The notes under the pieces: model-generated
Database searches by the model: none
Told to the model about the DNA's origin: nothing
The model's input: the letters and a program-made list of their open reading frames with translations, nothing else
Virus record (IMG/VR): IMGVR_UViG_3300035210_000189
Coordinates: 62,001 to 126,000 of that record
Direction: 5' to 3' (one strand)
Length of the DNA: 64,000 nucleotides
Source: a virus
In this document: piece by piece, positions 18,027-26,716 of the stretch
Layout: each line of letters begins with the position of its first letter
Numbering within the stretch: the stretch's first letter is position 1
Program-made: the position numbers and the translations under genes

Positions 18027-18036
18027 TGTTAGTTAT

Positions 18037-18618
18037 TTACTGTTTTTGGAACTTAGCCCACTCTTCTTTGATGGTTTCTGAATCGACAAAGACAGCAATA
18101 TTTTCATAGACTACATCGTTAATCTTGATATCATGATCTCGACCGACTGACATACCAAGGATGGCTGATTTGTCTGCAGAGTAGACTGGCCCACCTGACA
18201 TGCCACCAATCGTTTTGGAATCACTAATGGCATAGCGACCATCTTTAAACTCAACTTCATCTCTGATGAACTTCCCACGTAGTTCAACCGATAAACCATT
18301 TGGCTTCGGGCCTACATGAATAACTTCTTCATCATCTTTTGGTGTTCTCCATTCAATGTTTGGATTGAATTTATCATTCGGTTTGTTTTTGAAGAACACA
18401 AGATCAACCGTTTCACTCACGTAATCAGGCGATTCTGGGTATTTGTTGTGCTTGGCTGTTACGGCATATTCTTCATTCCACTGAATAAAGCTGGCCGTCA
18501 CTACTTCGGGGTTTTTGTTTCCAATAATGGTATCATAATTACTATTGGGAGCATGACTTGAACAACCAACAACTGCAGCAGCCAGAACCAATGCACACAT
18601 CATTTTAACGATTTTCAA
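18037..18618 (-). CDS. trypsin-like serine protease lipoprotein
   Basis: A 193-residue lipoprotein of the trypsin-like (S1) fold. TTG start after AGGAG gives a signal ending in lipobox V-V-G-C. Candidate triad: His in V-T-A-K-H-N, Asp in T-V-D-L-V-F-F, Ser in G-G-M-S-G-G-P. This is the only one of three paralogues here (others 29971, 32102) keeping all three. The Q-W-N-E-E-Y block before the His and E-E-W-A-K-F near the end are shared. Likely a periplasm-facing lipid-anchored peptidase; substrate unknown. Confidence 0.85.
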   Translation of the reverse strand: MKIVKMMCALVLAAAVVGCSSHAPNSNYDTIIGNKNPEVVTASFIQWNEEYAVTAKHNKYPESPDYVSETVDLVFFKNKPNDKFNPNIEWRTPKDDEEVIHVGPKPNGLSVELRGKFIRDEVEFKDGRYAISDSKTIGGMSGGPVYSADKSAILGMSVGRDHDIKINDVVYENIAVFVDSETIKEEWAKFQKQ

Positions 18619-18765
18619 TGTTAATACTCCTATTAAAGTTGCAACGATTATACGCTTAAATATTAATATTAGCAATTGTTTTTTTGTTCTTTATAACCTT
18701 TTTGGATTACTGTTTGACGAAAAACCAATTTGAGGTATACTTTTTCCATTGGTAGGAGATGTAAA

Positions 18766-19338
18766 ATGATTAAAAAATTAAAATATATGGCGTTATTGGG
18801 TTTATTCTCTGGCGTTTGCTTTGCTCAACAACCCAACAAGATTGAGCAGCAAGACATTAAAGCGATTGGTGATTTTCTACGAGGACAATCAGGATTACGA
18901 ATAGGATCGATTATTAATACCAGCACGTATGAACCGCTTAACAAGCTAGGTTATTTCACACTCAAACCAGCAAAAGAAATATATCCTTTTACTCGCTATG
19001 AAATAGGTGTTACACCAATTAGCCAACAGCTCTACACCTTTTATCTGGAAGGTCAATCGCCTAATTGCCAGAAAGACAACATAACCTTCAGAACCTTTAT
19101 TGATAAACGTTTTGGTCACCCTGTTCAAACGCATTTCAATCCAGCCGATGAATCAAATATGGTTTTTATGTTGCAAGAACCCACAGCCGGTACCAATAAT
19201 TTACTCATGTATTCCTGTGATACAGTGACTAATAAGACGTTCATCTATTATTATCGAGAACACTTAACCAATGTATTTAACAATGAAGTCACTGCTTGGT
19301 ATGCTAAGCAATTGGATGACACAACAGCTTCTAAATAA
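18766..19338 (+). CDS. exported protein of unknown function
   Basis: A 190-residue protein with signal peptide M-I-K-K-L-K...G-V-C-F-A. ATG 18766 follows AGGAG; an upstream in-frame ATG lies in the promoter region (TTGAGG-TATACT). Two mature cysteines near residues 104 and 148 may pair. No recognised fold. Confidence 0.75.
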   Translation: MIKKLKYMALLGLFSGVCFAQQPNKIEQQDIKAIGDFLRGQSGLRIGSIINTSTYEPLNKLGYFTLKPAKEIYPFTRYEIGVTPISQQLYTFYLEGQSPNCQKDNITFRTFIDKRFGHPVQTHFNPADESNMVFMLQEPTAGTNNLLMYSCDTVTNKTFIYYYREHLTNVFNNEVTAWYAKQLDDTTASK

Positions 19339-19341
19339 TTG

Positions 19342-19370
19342 TTGACTTTCAATGGCTCTTTTGTTAATAT
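19342..19370 (+). promoter_or_regulatory. promoter of tRNA-like RNA
   Basis: TTGACT, 17-base spacer, TAATAT. The expected start, 19377, is the first base of the RNA's acceptor-like stem. Confidence 0.75.
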
Positions 19371-19376
19371 GGAACC

Positions 19377-19474
19377 ACTAGGTAGAGATGACGATGCAAT
19401 CGCCTCACAGCAAGGTTAGATCATCTTTAGGTTCAGCGGCGATTGGCGGGGTTCGAAGCCCCGATCTAGTGTGA
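19377..19474 (+). ncRNA. tRNA-like RNA lacking a canonical D-arm
   Basis: ACTAGGT (19377-19383) pairs with ATCTAGT (19464-19470) as an acceptor stem. It is directly joined to a perfect T-arm, CGGGG TTCGAAG CCCCG (19447-19463). The D and anticodon arms are replaced by an eight-pair helix CAATCGCC (19397-19404)/GGCGATTG (19438-19445); AGATGA (19386) could also pair with TCATCT (19421) in a pseudoknot. CCA is not encoded after the stem. Own promoter and terminator. Could be a decayed tRNA or a tRNA mimic. Confidence 0.6.
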
Positions 19475-19503
19475 GGCTTACGATTATGTAAGCCTTTTTT
19501 TTT
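19475..19503 (+). terminator. intrinsic terminator of tRNA-like RNA
   Basis: GGCTTAC/GTAAGCC stem with six-base loop followed by nine T residues. Confidence 0.9.
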
Positions 19504-19513
19504 GGAGAAAATT

Positions 19514-20140
19514 ATGGAACAAGCGAACACTCATTATTTTAAAGCGATGATTATCGTTCTATTGCTTGCTCTTATTTCTTTTTGTATCAATGCGGCTGTT
19601 ATCAATCCTTTTGAAACATTGCCTTTCTTCTTTTTAATCCTTTTGGCTGTTGCTGCTGGATTGTCTGTTCTGGTGTTGTTTAAGTCCCGTCAATATTTAA
19701 TCATTACTGATGGTGTTAGCCTTCTTAAAATGGGTGTTTCATTAGTTCTAGCCATCGTATTCTTCTCTTCTATCATGTCTATCTTTAATCCACAGATTAA
19801 AAGTTTGCTTGTGGCTAAAAAATATGATGACTATTATGTTCAGATTGCTGAACAAGACCGTTATCAGCCTGCTTACTATTACTTTGCCGTTGGACGACAA
19901 AAGAATAATGAAAAATACTTAGTCAATTTTGAAAAAAATAATGTGATGCGGAACTTTACCTACCTTTCGGATGAAGCATTGGCCCAATTAACAACCTATA
20001 TTAAAACATCCAGAGATAAGAACCTTATCAAACTGTATGAAGATCTGAATAAAGATAATCGCCTTAACTTGATGGAAGTTGCTCAAATCATGGATTTTAT
20101 TAATAAATTTGGAGTTCATAATGAAAAACCGCCTTTCTAA
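19514..20140 (+). CDS. three-helix membrane protein
   Basis: A 208-residue protein with membrane helices near residues 10-33, 37-58 and 67-92 and a soluble, probably cytosolic, C-terminal half rich in Tyr and Lys. Starts at ATG 19514 after GGAG. Its end overlaps the next gene by 20 bases. Function unknown. Confidence 0.75.
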   Translation: MEQANTHYFKAMIIVLLLALISFCINAAVINPFETLPFFFLILLAVAAGLSVLVLFKSRQYLIITDGVSLLKMGVSLVLAIVFFSSIMSIFNPQIKSLLVAKKYDDYYVQIAEQDRYQPAYYYFAVGRQKNNEKYLVNFEKNNVMRNFTYLSDEALAQLTTYIKTSRDKNLIKLYEDLNKDNRLNLMEVAQIMDFINKFGVHNEKPPF

Positions 20141-20396
20141 ACGTATCAAGACGCTTTATAAAAAAATTGAACATGTCTTTCCAACTGATGAAGAAAAAGA
20201 GCCTTGTCCACAATGTGGTGGCTGTATGAGACATCGTATCAGTCAAGACAGTGGCATGTCAGCCGAAGCTAAATTTGGTTGCATTAAATGTCATTACACT
20301 GAATTTCGTGGGGGGACTGGCAGTGAAATCTGGTTGGAAAAGATTTATCACGCTCGACAAAAAAGTCCTTTTTTAAGAAGATTGTATTTCAGTTAA
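20121..20396 (+). CDS. small zinc-ribbon protein
   Basis: A 91-residue basic protein with a C4-type zinc ribbon: C-P-Q-C-G-G-C at about residues 29-35 and C-I-K-C-H at about 54-58. GGAG precedes the ATG and the gene lies inside the end of the membrane protein gene, so they are coupled. Probably binds nucleic acid or protein; not known which. Confidence 0.75.
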   Translation: MKNRLSKRIKTLYKKIEHVFPTDEEKEPCPQCGGCMRHRISQDSGMSAEAKFGCIKCHYTEFRGGTGSEIWLEKIYHARQKSPFLRRLYFS

Positions 20397-20448
20397 CAAA
20401 AAAATAGCGTATACTACAACTCACACCTTACATTCATGGAGATTTACT

Positions 20449-20793
20449 ATGGGAAATAAAAATAAACCACAACGTTTTGAAGGCTTCTGGTGGTCCGAGC
20501 GTGAACCACACTTTCCAAAACCAGTCAGTTCCGATGTCGCTTTTGAAGGTAAAGAAGCTGTAATCGTGGCTCTTGAAAAACTTGAAAAAGATATTTACCT
20601 GCATAAAGACCGGGCAGGTACTTGTGTCTACTTTAAAGGATTTTCTATTTGCCGCTGCTGTGGTGCTGAAAACGGAGATATGGAGTTTTCCTACAAGAAC
20701 TGGAAGTGGCCGGTTGGTTTGTCTCACTATGTTAAAGTCCACAACATCAAGCCATCTGATGACTTCTTGAAAGATGTTCTTCACATTGGTTAA
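20449..20793 (+). CDS. small Cys-rich protein
   Basis: A 114-residue protein with C-R-C-C-G-A-E near residue 68, possibly half of a zinc site, and several Trp residues (F-W-W-S, N-W-K-W-P). TGGAGATTTACT precedes the ATG and TATACT lies about 40 bases upstream. Function unknown. Confidence 0.7.
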   Translation: MGNKNKPQRFEGFWWSEREPHFPKPVSSDVAFEGKEAVIVALEKLEKDIYLHKDRAGTCVYFKGFSICRCCGAENGDMEFSYKNWKWPVGLSHYVKVHNIKPSDDFLKDVLHIG

Positions 20794-20882
20794 ACTTTGA
20801 CCAGATTTAGACTTTAACTTAAAAAAACTTGAATTGCTGTCCTCAGAATGGTATAATAACTTATCATTTTGAGGGCAAACAC

Positions 20883-21686
20883 ATGACCACTAAAACTTAT
20901 GAAATTGTTGTACAAACCAACCAAGACCTTAGTGAAATTTATGAGGCTATCGGTGGTTACATTACGGGTCATGCTAAACGAAAAGAGTCTTGTGAAGGCG
21001 ATTATCCGTATGGCACAGATGATGTGATGGCAAACTATGCGGCTAAAACAAAAGATACAAACATCTATTACAATTGGTGGTGTAAAAATGCTTGCTTTAA
21101 AGGTGCATACAACGACACACCTTTTGATCTGATTACGGGTGTTCAGGCATTCCATGACAGTAATTTTCCACGTATCATTTTTTCTGATCATGAATCCGAT
21201 TCAGAAGTTCGAGCTAAAATCAAGGATCAATTTTTCAAAAAATTTAATGTGATTGTTGATACAATCGACAATTCCACTTTGATTGATGAAGTAAAAGTTC
21301 GTATTGATTCTGATGCCTTTACTGAACAATATTCTCGCAAATATTGCTATGAATTGTTGAAAGAATATGAAATGCATGAAAAGATGTTCTCAGGTTATGT
21401 TATCAACAAGGTTAATGTAGATACCAATGTAGGCGTGAAGAGTGCAATTACTTTCTATGTAAATTCAGCCCCCAAGAATACAGAAGAATTCCTTGATAAT
21501 TTAATGAGTCGTATTGAGGATTTGGTTAAAGACTATAACCAAATGATGGTTTTGTCAGAAATGGAGAAATACTGTTTCTATACAGAGACAATTGAAGACG
21601 TTCTTGAATTCCCTAAGAACTTTCAAATTGTGGGTGTTGATTTGATTGAACATGTTACCGAGTCGAGAACCATTCAACTGACTTAA
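20883..21686 (+). CDS. unknown cytosolic protein
   Basis: A 267-residue protein beginning at ATG 20883 behind GAGGGC; TATAAT lies 30 bases upstream. Mixed alpha/beta composition, no signal peptide. No domain recognised. Followed by a strong terminator. Confidence 0.7.
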   Translation: MTTKTYEIVVQTNQDLSEIYEAIGGYITGHAKRKESCEGDYPYGTDDVMANYAAKTKDTNIYYNWWCKNACFKGAYNDTPFDLITGVQAFHDSNFPRIIFSDHESDSEVRAKIKDQFFKKFNVIVDTIDNSTLIDEVKVRIDSDAFTEQYSRKYCYELLKEYEMHEKMFSGYVINKVNVDTNVGVKSAITFYVNSAPKNTEEFLDNLMSRIEDLVKDYNQMMVLSEMEKYCFYTETIEDVLEFPKNFQIVGVDLIEHVTESRTIQLT

Positions 21687-21702
21687 ATTTATTGTAATAA
21701 AA

Positions 21703-21729
21703 GAAACCCAACCAAGTGTTGGGTTTTTT
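21703..21729 (+). terminator. intrinsic terminator
   Basis: AACCCAAC/GTTGGGTT stem then T-run. Confidence 0.9.
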
Positions 21730-21781
21730 ATTGAACATTCATTTGTACGATGGTATACTGGATGACATTTTGGAGAATTAC

Positions 21782-22480
21782 ATGTATTACATTAATGAAT
21801 ATTTTGGACCTACCTTTGTTGTAAAGCAATTGCCAACACGTATGAAAATTACGGTGACTGAAAAAGTTCATGAAACTTGTGGCAATAAATTGTGTACAGC
21901 TTATGGTGATAGAGGCTTCTTTGATTCATTTTGTCCGCATTGTGGTTCTCGTTGCAGCACCTTTAACATTGAGAAAAAGCGTAATGTATTTGTGAGTGAT
22001 GTTAGTAAAGAAATGGATGATATTCTTATTTACCCTTTTAATGATATTCCAGAAGGGGATTTAATTTTTATTCCAAAGTTTTCGAATGAAGGCTGGTTGA
22101 CACCGCTCACTAAACAACATATTATTTTCAAGTATCTTGTTAGAAAATGTCAGAATCAAGATTGTAATAATTTAGATTATGATATTAACTTCGACCATGT
22201 TTACTGTTCTGGGTGTGGTGTTAAGGCTGAATGTCAGGTAGATGAAAAATACGATTCGAATTTTACTAAAGACACTGCCAAACTATTAAACACATACTCA
22301 GATAAGCATGCATTTAAATCATTTGAACGTCCATTTGATGTTAATAAGGAAGTAGATGAAAATTTGACAGCCTTTAAACAGTTAAAAGAAGCCCAAGAGA
22401 TTGTTGAGCTGCTTGACTCTATTTATGGTGACGGTGCAACAAGTATTCAGAATAGACAAGTTAACTTTTTTGACAATTAA
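21782..22480 (+). CDS. protein with two zinc ribbons
   Basis: A 232-residue protein with two C4 ribbons: C-G-N-K-L-C...C-P-H-C-G-S-R-C (about residues 31-58) and C-Q-N-Q-D-C...C-S-G-C-G (about 124-148). ATG 21782 follows TGGAG and a TATACT box. Sits directly before the methyltransferase-like gene, with 17 bases between, so both are probably one operon. May be a DNA- or RNA-binding partner. Confidence 0.75.
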   Translation: MYYINEYFGPTFVVKQLPTRMKITVTEKVHETCGNKLCTAYGDRGFFDSFCPHCGSRCSTFNIEKKRNVFVSDVSKEMDDILIYPFNDIPEGDLIFIPKFSNEGWLTPLTKQHIIFKYLVRKCQNQDCNNLDYDINFDHVYCSGCGVKAECQVDEKYDSNFTKDTAKLLNTYSDKHAFKSFERPFDVNKEVDENLTAFKQLKEAQEIVELLDSIYGDGATSIQNRQVNFFDN

Positions 22481-22497
22481 ACCAATAGGCACACACA

Positions 22498-23508
22498 ATG
22501 ACTTCGGAACGCGATCTTGACCAATTTTATACCAACAATGATATAGCTCTTAAATGCTATGACTTGTTGCAAGGTATTCTTACCCAACACAATATCAAAC
22601 CTACCATCTGGCTAGAACCCTCAGCGGGATCAGGTGCGTTCTTTTCTATTGTGTCTGGTAGTAAATTGGGCATTGATATTGATCCGAAGATTGACAAAGT
22701 GGTGAAAGCTGACTTTTTAGAATACCCATTACAAGATGAAGGCTATATCACTATCGGAAACCCACCATTTGGGAAGAATTCTAGTTTAGCCATTAAGTTC
22801 TTCAACAAATGTGCAGAAGTGTCCAAAGTGGTTGCTTTCATTGTTCCGAAGACATTCAAGAAAGACAGTGTGCAAAAGAAGCTGCATAAAAATATGCACC
22901 TTGTTTTTGAATGGGATGTGCCGAGTAATTCATTTAATATCAAAAAAGAAGTCGTTGACGTTCCTTGTGTGTTTCAAGTATGGATTAAACAAGATGAGTT
23001 ACGTCATGACACTAATAAAAGCTCTCTGGCGGAAGATTTTATCTTTACTAATAGAAAGACTGCAGATATTGCCTTTCAACGAGTCGGAGTAAAAGCAGGA
23101 ACGATTAAAGGGTGTGCGGCCTTTCCAGACATTGCTGATGCATCTCACTTATTTATTACGACAACAAAACCTGATGTTGCAAAGATCTTGAAAGTCATTG
23201 ACTGGTCAGCTATCAAATTTAACACGGCGGGCAATCCCAGCATTTCAAAACGAGAGCTGATTAACGAATACGCTCGTTATAAGTCTAGCCTTATTCATAT
23301 TATTGATGATTATTTGTTGTTTGATTTTGATGGTGTTATTTCAATTGTGTTTGTCGTGAATGGGAATGTGTTCAACATTAAAATTGAAAACAACAATATT
23401 GTGTTCCATGATTCTATTTTTAAAGTTCAAATTGGCAATGTTGACTTCAACTTGTCAAAAGGTGTCTATCTTGATTTGAAAAACACATTGAATGGAAAAA
23501 TTTCTTAA
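22498..23508 (+). CDS. DNA adenine-N6 methyltransferase-like protein
   Basis: A 336-residue class I SAM-dependent methyltransferase. Motif I is L-E-P-S-A-G-S-G-A-F-F (about residues 39-49) and motif IV is G-N-P-P-F-G-K (about 86-92), the N-P-P-[FY] signature of N6-adenine enzymes. Residues beyond 170 form a distinct C-terminal domain that may give specificity. No restriction endonuclease is adjacent. It could be an orphan anti-restriction methylase or act on RNA. Confidence 0.85.
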   Translation: MTSERDLDQFYTNNDIALKCYDLLQGILTQHNIKPTIWLEPSAGSGAFFSIVSGSKLGIDIDPKIDKVVKADFLEYPLQDEGYITIGNPPFGKNSSLAIKFFNKCAEVSKVVAFIVPKTFKKDSVQKKLHKNMHLVFEWDVPSNSFNIKKEVVDVPCVFQVWIKQDELRHDTNKSSLAEDFIFTNRKTADIAFQRVGVKAGTIKGCAAFPDIADASHLFITTTKPDVAKILKVIDWSAIKFNTAGNPSISKRELINEYARYKSSLIHIIDDYLLFDFDGVISIVFVVNGNVFNIKIENNNIVFHDSIFKVQIGNVDFNLSKGVYLDLKNTLNGKIS

Positions 23509-23526
23509 AAATGTTTAAAAAAAAGG

Positions 23527-23555
23527 TTGCCTTATGGAAAAAGGTTTGATAGAAT
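23527..23555 (+). promoter_or_regulatory. promoter of tRNA-Cys
   Basis: TTGCCT, 17-base spacer, TAGAAT. A leader hairpin CATTGA (23561)/TCAATG (23587) precedes the tRNA; a near-identical promoter and leader precedes the RNA at 26587. Confidence 0.75.
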
Positions 23556-23601
23556 ATCTACATTGAAACAGCAAAGCGACACGCTCTCAATGATGTAATA
23601 T

Positions 23602-23675
23602 GGCTTCTTGGCAGAATGGTCATGCACCGGATTGCAAATCCGAGTACGGGGATTCGATTTCCTCAGAAGCCTCCA
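23602..23675 (+). tRNA. tRNA-Cys (anticodon GCA)
   Basis: A 74-nt tRNA with encoded CCA. The acceptor is GGCTTCT/AGAAGCC with discriminator T, as in bacterial tRNA-Cys. Anticodon stem CGGA/TCCG with loop TTGCAAA gives GCA. T-arm is GGGGA TTCGATT TCCTC. The D-stem is short (GCA/TGC). Transcribed with a 40-base hairpin leader that must be removed. Confidence 0.93.
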
Positions 23676-23683
23676 ATTTAAAT

Positions 23684-23709
23684 AAAAGACATCTTATGAT
23701 GTCTTTTTT
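23684..23709 (+). terminator. intrinsic terminator after tRNA-Cys
   Basis: AAGACATC/GATGTCTT stem with T-run; may also act on the opposing gene. Confidence 0.85.
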
Positions 23710-23724
23710 ATTGCCTTTAATTTT

Positions 23725-24252
23725 TCACTTGTTTTCAATTTCTTCTGTTTTTTCTAATACCATTGTTACCTTCTCATCACTACTTTTAAGATTAACCGTC
23801 TGTACTGCATATTCTGGCTTATTCATTTCTTCATAAAGATAGTAAGCAATCCCACCACTCAAACCACCTTTCCTTGCCATATCAGATTCAATGAGGTGTT
23901 TAGCTTTCACAATGGCTGGATGATTAATGTCATCAAACAAGTCAGAAAGCTTTCCTTTGTAAATCATGTTATCAAATGTAATGGCTTTCATATTTTTAAA
24001 ATCATAAATGACCATAATTATTAAAATTAATGGGATGGAGACTGCAGCATATATGCCCATTAAATAAATATACCAATGTGGAATTAAAAATAATGGGAGA
24101 ACCAACGCGGTCAACATGACAATCATTGGAGCGATTAAAAACATCGTCACCTTGAAGTATTTTGAATTTCTTTTTTTATCATATTCTTCTGGATTTCTTT
24201 TAAAATATTCGAAATTTTTTATAAATTCTTTTTTTGCTAATTTGTCTTTCAT
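23725..24252 (-). CDS. two-helix membrane protein
   Basis: A 175-residue protein with a basic N-terminus (residues 1-30), two membrane helices at about 32-53 and 58-83, and a cytosolic helical tail ending in acidic residues. AAGGAAGGTG precedes the start. Function unknown. Confidence 0.75.
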   Translation of the reverse strand: MKDKLAKKEFIKNFEYFKRNPEEYDKKRNSKYFKVTMFLIAPMIVMLTALVLPLFLIPHWYIYLMGIYAAVSIPLILIIMVIYDFKNMKAITFDNMIYKGKLSDLFDDINHPAIVKAKHLIESDMARKGGLSGGIAYYLYEEMNKPEYAVQTVNLKSSDEKVTMVLEKTEEIENK

Positions 24253-24415
24253 AGTATTTCACCTTCCTTTTAATTATCCTATTATTTTATGGTTAAAATG
24301 TCAATCGACTATCCATTTGCATATAGTTTTGAATATGAAAAAACATAAAATTTGTTGTCATTGATTCTTATATGTGTTAGAATAAGGCATCAATTAAGCT
24401 TCATAGGTGAATATA

Positions 24416-24565
24416 ATGCCCAAAATTTCTATCGAGCAGATTAGATCTGCCAACCAAAAACTCATCGCAGGTAAGCCTTATGATGTTAAACCATATTCAG
24501 ATAAGCTTTCCAAACAAGACATCAATGAGATGTTAAAGAAAGCTTTCTATTCAATCTCTCACTAA
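24416..24565 (+). CDS. 49-residue unknown protein
   Basis: Small basic helical protein opening with P-K-I-S-I-E-Q-I-R-S-A-N-Q-K-L. Start follows TAGGTGAATATA; stop is 12 bases before the next start, with that gene's GGAGGT site in between. Probably the first gene of a two-gene transcript. Confidence 0.65.
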   Translation: MPKISIEQIRSANQKLIAGKPYDVKPYSDKLSKQDINEMLKKAFYSISH

Positions 24566-24577
24566 GTGGAGGTCACT

Positions 24578-24904
24578 ATGACCAAGCAAAAAGTTTTCGA
24601 ATCTATTTTTAATGCTGAAGGTAATTTCGTGGTGCTTGGTTATGACCCACATTATTGCCAAGCAGACAATCCATCTCACATGGCATTGCATCATATTCTT
24701 TTTGATGCCGATGGAAATCTCAATGAAGAATTGGATGGTAATCTGACTGATGACATTCAAGATCTTGGTGAATACATTGAAGAACAGTCCAAAAACAACC
24801 CTTCATTTGGCCCGCTGTGTGATGCTGTTCATCTTTACTTTGCTGAAATGGCTTCCAGTGCTACCAACCAACAATATTCTGTAGCGAGTCTCTTTAAGCG
24901 TTAA
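24578..24904 (+). CDS. unknown acidic protein
   Basis: A 108-residue acidic protein with a strong GGAGGT ribosome site; an in-frame GTG 12 bases earlier lies on that site and is rejected. No known motif. Confidence 0.7.
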   Translation: MTKQKVFESIFNAEGNFVVLGYDPHYCQADNPSHMALHHILFDADGNLNEELDGNLTDDIQDLGEYIEEQSKNNPSFGPLCDAVHLYFAEMASSATNQQYSVASLFKR

Positions 24905-24985
24905 GTCTTATAGAAATATTTATTTTCTAGGCGTCTTTTGATGTCTTGATTAGTCATTATAATTAAACATTGTGAGGATACATTG

Positions 24986-25921
24986 ATGAAAGAAGCCTAT
25001 TTCGAACAATTCGGTAAAATATTCTGTAATGATCATGAAAATTTTATTCAACATTTGAAGGATACTAAGTTTTATAAAGAAATTAAAAACAAAAAATATA
25101 ATAATGACGATTTGAAATCTTATATTTCTAATAAAGAATATAATGGTGTCTCCTATATTATTCAATTGAGAAATACACCGTTCTCCAAACCATTGACTAT
25201 TTATTCAGGTAAATCTGATTATTTTACGTCTAAGAGTGAATATGTATCTAGTCTTAGTCGATTATTTTCGATTGACATGCGAGTCATTGAGATTTCCAAA
25301 AATTTTGCGGTTAAAGATGCATTTAAAAAATTAGGGATTGAAGAATCACATGAAGTCCCCAATGTGCTTTCCGTCAGTGATATGGATGGTATGAAACAAT
25401 TTTTTATTGATGCTAACTATGAATTAGGTGTCAATAATTTTGATAAACTCATTGAAGATTACAGTGAATATGATGACGAATTTCTGAGTAAGCTCAGTTT
25501 TATTTGTGATATGCATAGCCATAAAAAGTTTAGTAAAAAAATGATGTTAAATGACAGCTATCATTATATTAAATGTGATGTTGCAGATAAGGAAGTGTTT
25601 TCGTATTCCAATGATGCTTCGGATGACTACTTCTTTATTTTTGAACGAGACATTCATACAAAAAATATTCGTGTCTTCTTTGACTTCATGAGCAATGTCG
25701 ATAAAACAAAATTTAAGTTTTCAACCTGTGTGGTTGGTAATCATCCAAAAATTGTTCATGATTACTTGGAAAATAAAACACCTTGCTTTATTTCCTCAGA
25801 AGGTAATACAAAAGTGATTAAAAACACTCAAACCTACCTGCTTGATGATATGGAATATATTGCTGCTAACTTAGCTGAACGCTTAAAAGTGACATTACCC
25901 TCTGAGTTCTCGATATTTTGA
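24986..25921 (+). CDS. unknown 311-residue protein
   Basis: A cytosolic Lys/Asp/Phe-rich protein. ATG 24986 is chosen over the adjacent TTG because GAGGATACATTG gives good spacing. No domain recognised. The short RNA segment after it contains hairpins and a terminator. Confidence 0.7.
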   Translation: MKEAYFEQFGKIFCNDHENFIQHLKDTKFYKEIKNKKYNNDDLKSYISNKEYNGVSYIIQLRNTPFSKPLTIYSGKSDYFTSKSEYVSSLSRLFSIDMRVIEISKNFAVKDAFKKLGIEESHEVPNVLSVSDMDGMKQFFIDANYELGVNNFDKLIEDYSEYDDEFLSKLSFICDMHSHKKFSKKMMLNDSYHYIKCDVADKEVFSYSNDASDDYFFIFERDIHTKNIRVFFDFMSNVDKTKFKFSTCVVGNHPKIVHDYLENKTPCFISSEGNTKVIKNTQTYLLDDMEYIAANLAERLKVTLPSEFSIF

Positions 25922-25929
25922 CAATGGAT

Positions 25930-26034
25930 TCAAGTGCTATCCGTTAGCCGTATTTGAAGGCTAGTTTAAGTGTTAATTAGGTAGAGCAATCTAGCATTAA
26001 TTTAAAGACATCTTCTGGTGTCTTTTCTTTTTTT
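25930..26034 (+). ncRNA. structured 3' region with terminator
   Basis: After the stop at 25921 there is a TAGCC/GGCTA hairpin, then TTAAT/ATTAA enclosing a smaller TAGA/TCTA stem, and a terminator (AAGACA/TGTCTT, about 26004-26030). Probably the structured 3' end of the preceding transcript. Confidence 0.4.
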
Positions 26035-26092
26035 TATTATTGATTATTCGATTATCTAATATACAATATATTAATAATAATGAGGCTATAAT

Positions 26093-26491
26093 ATGAAAAT
26101 AAATGAAGAATGGATTACTGAAGTTACTCGAATTAATGGTCTATACCAAGAATTTAAAGGCAGTGTATTATTGTTTCAAAATACCCGTGTTGTAAAAGCA
26201 TTTCTTAAACGACCATCTTTCATATTTCATAAGCTGTATCGTAGCTCGCCTGCCATGTTCGAAAAAGAGATTGAACAATTTAAAAAATTAGATACAAGCC
26301 ACTATACATTGACGACCGCCGAGTTGTCTCGTTTTAGTGAGTTGTGTGCAAAAGGTTACTCACCTTTAAATGCAGTTATCTACAAAAATAAAGGCAGCAA
26401 GAGCTATTTAACAACGATTAAAACAAAAAGAAAACGTATGCATTTAGGGTTGGCTATTGTCCTCACCCCTTTTTTTGGATACCTACGTTAA
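26093..26491 (+). CDS. unknown basic protein
   Basis: A 132-residue basic protein; the last 15 residues (L-G-L-A-I-V-L-T-P-F-F-G-Y) are hydrophobic after a K-T-K-R-K-R-K-type cluster, which could be a membrane-touching tail. GAGGC lies eight bases before ATG. Function unknown. Confidence 0.65.
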   Translation: MKINEEWITEVTRINGLYQEFKGSVLLFQNTRVVKAFLKRPSFIFHKLYRSSPAMFEKEIEQFKKLDTSHYTLTTAELSRFSELCAKGYSPLNAVIYKNKGSKSYLTTIKTKRKRMHLGLAIVLTPFFGYLR

Positions 26492-26509
26492 AAAAATTAA
26501 AAAAAGGTC

Positions 26510-26538
26510 TTGAATACGGTTGAAAGGTTTGCTAGAAT
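26510..26538 (+). promoter_or_regulatory. promoter of tRNA-like RNA (26587)
   Basis: TTGAAT, 17-base spacer, TAGAAT, followed by leader hairpin ACATTGAA (26543)/TTCAATGT (26563). The same promoter and leader design is used by tRNA-Cys. Confidence 0.75.
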
Positions 26539-26586
26539 GGCTACATTGAATGAGACGACAGCTTCAATGTCACTCAGAATTGTAAC

Positions 26587-26708
26587 GCGGGTGTGTGAGT
26601 GTAATAGGAGAGTTGGCCTTCCGTCCTTGAATAAAGGTTGCTCTACCGTTAAGGCGTGCGTGCCTTGCAACATCGGTAACGTAGGTTCAAATCCTGCCAT
26701 CTGCACCA
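26587..26708 (+). ncRNA. tRNA-like RNA with enlarged 5' half and encoded CCA
   Basis: The 3' end is a normal tRNA end: GTAGG TTCAAAT CCTGC, CATCTGC, A, CCA (26681-26708). GCGGGTG at 26587-26593 pairs with CATCTGC using two wobbles. Leader length to 26587 equals that of tRNA-Cys, supporting this 5' end. Between them are about 88 bases, far more than a D plus anticodon arm. Helix TACCG (26644)/CGGTA (26674) encloses AAGGC/GCCTT with loop GTGCGT; GTTGC (26637)/GCAAC (26667) would make a pseudoknot. Confidence 0.6.
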
Positions 26709-26716
26709 AATTGTTG

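Noticed and set aside
19377-19505. tmRNA
   Set aside because: The tRNA-like domain is suggestive but there is no tag reading frame and the RNA is far too short.
26587-26708. Group I intron inside a tRNA
   Set aside because: The extra sequence is only about 45 bases, far below group I intron size, and no intron core motifs are seen.
26497-26709. Minus-strand reading frame with an A-G-F-E-P-T start across the RNA island
   Set aside because: It is the antisense of a tRNA 3' end, a well-known false gene pattern; the same applies to the minus-strand frame at 10320-10511 over tRNA-Leu.
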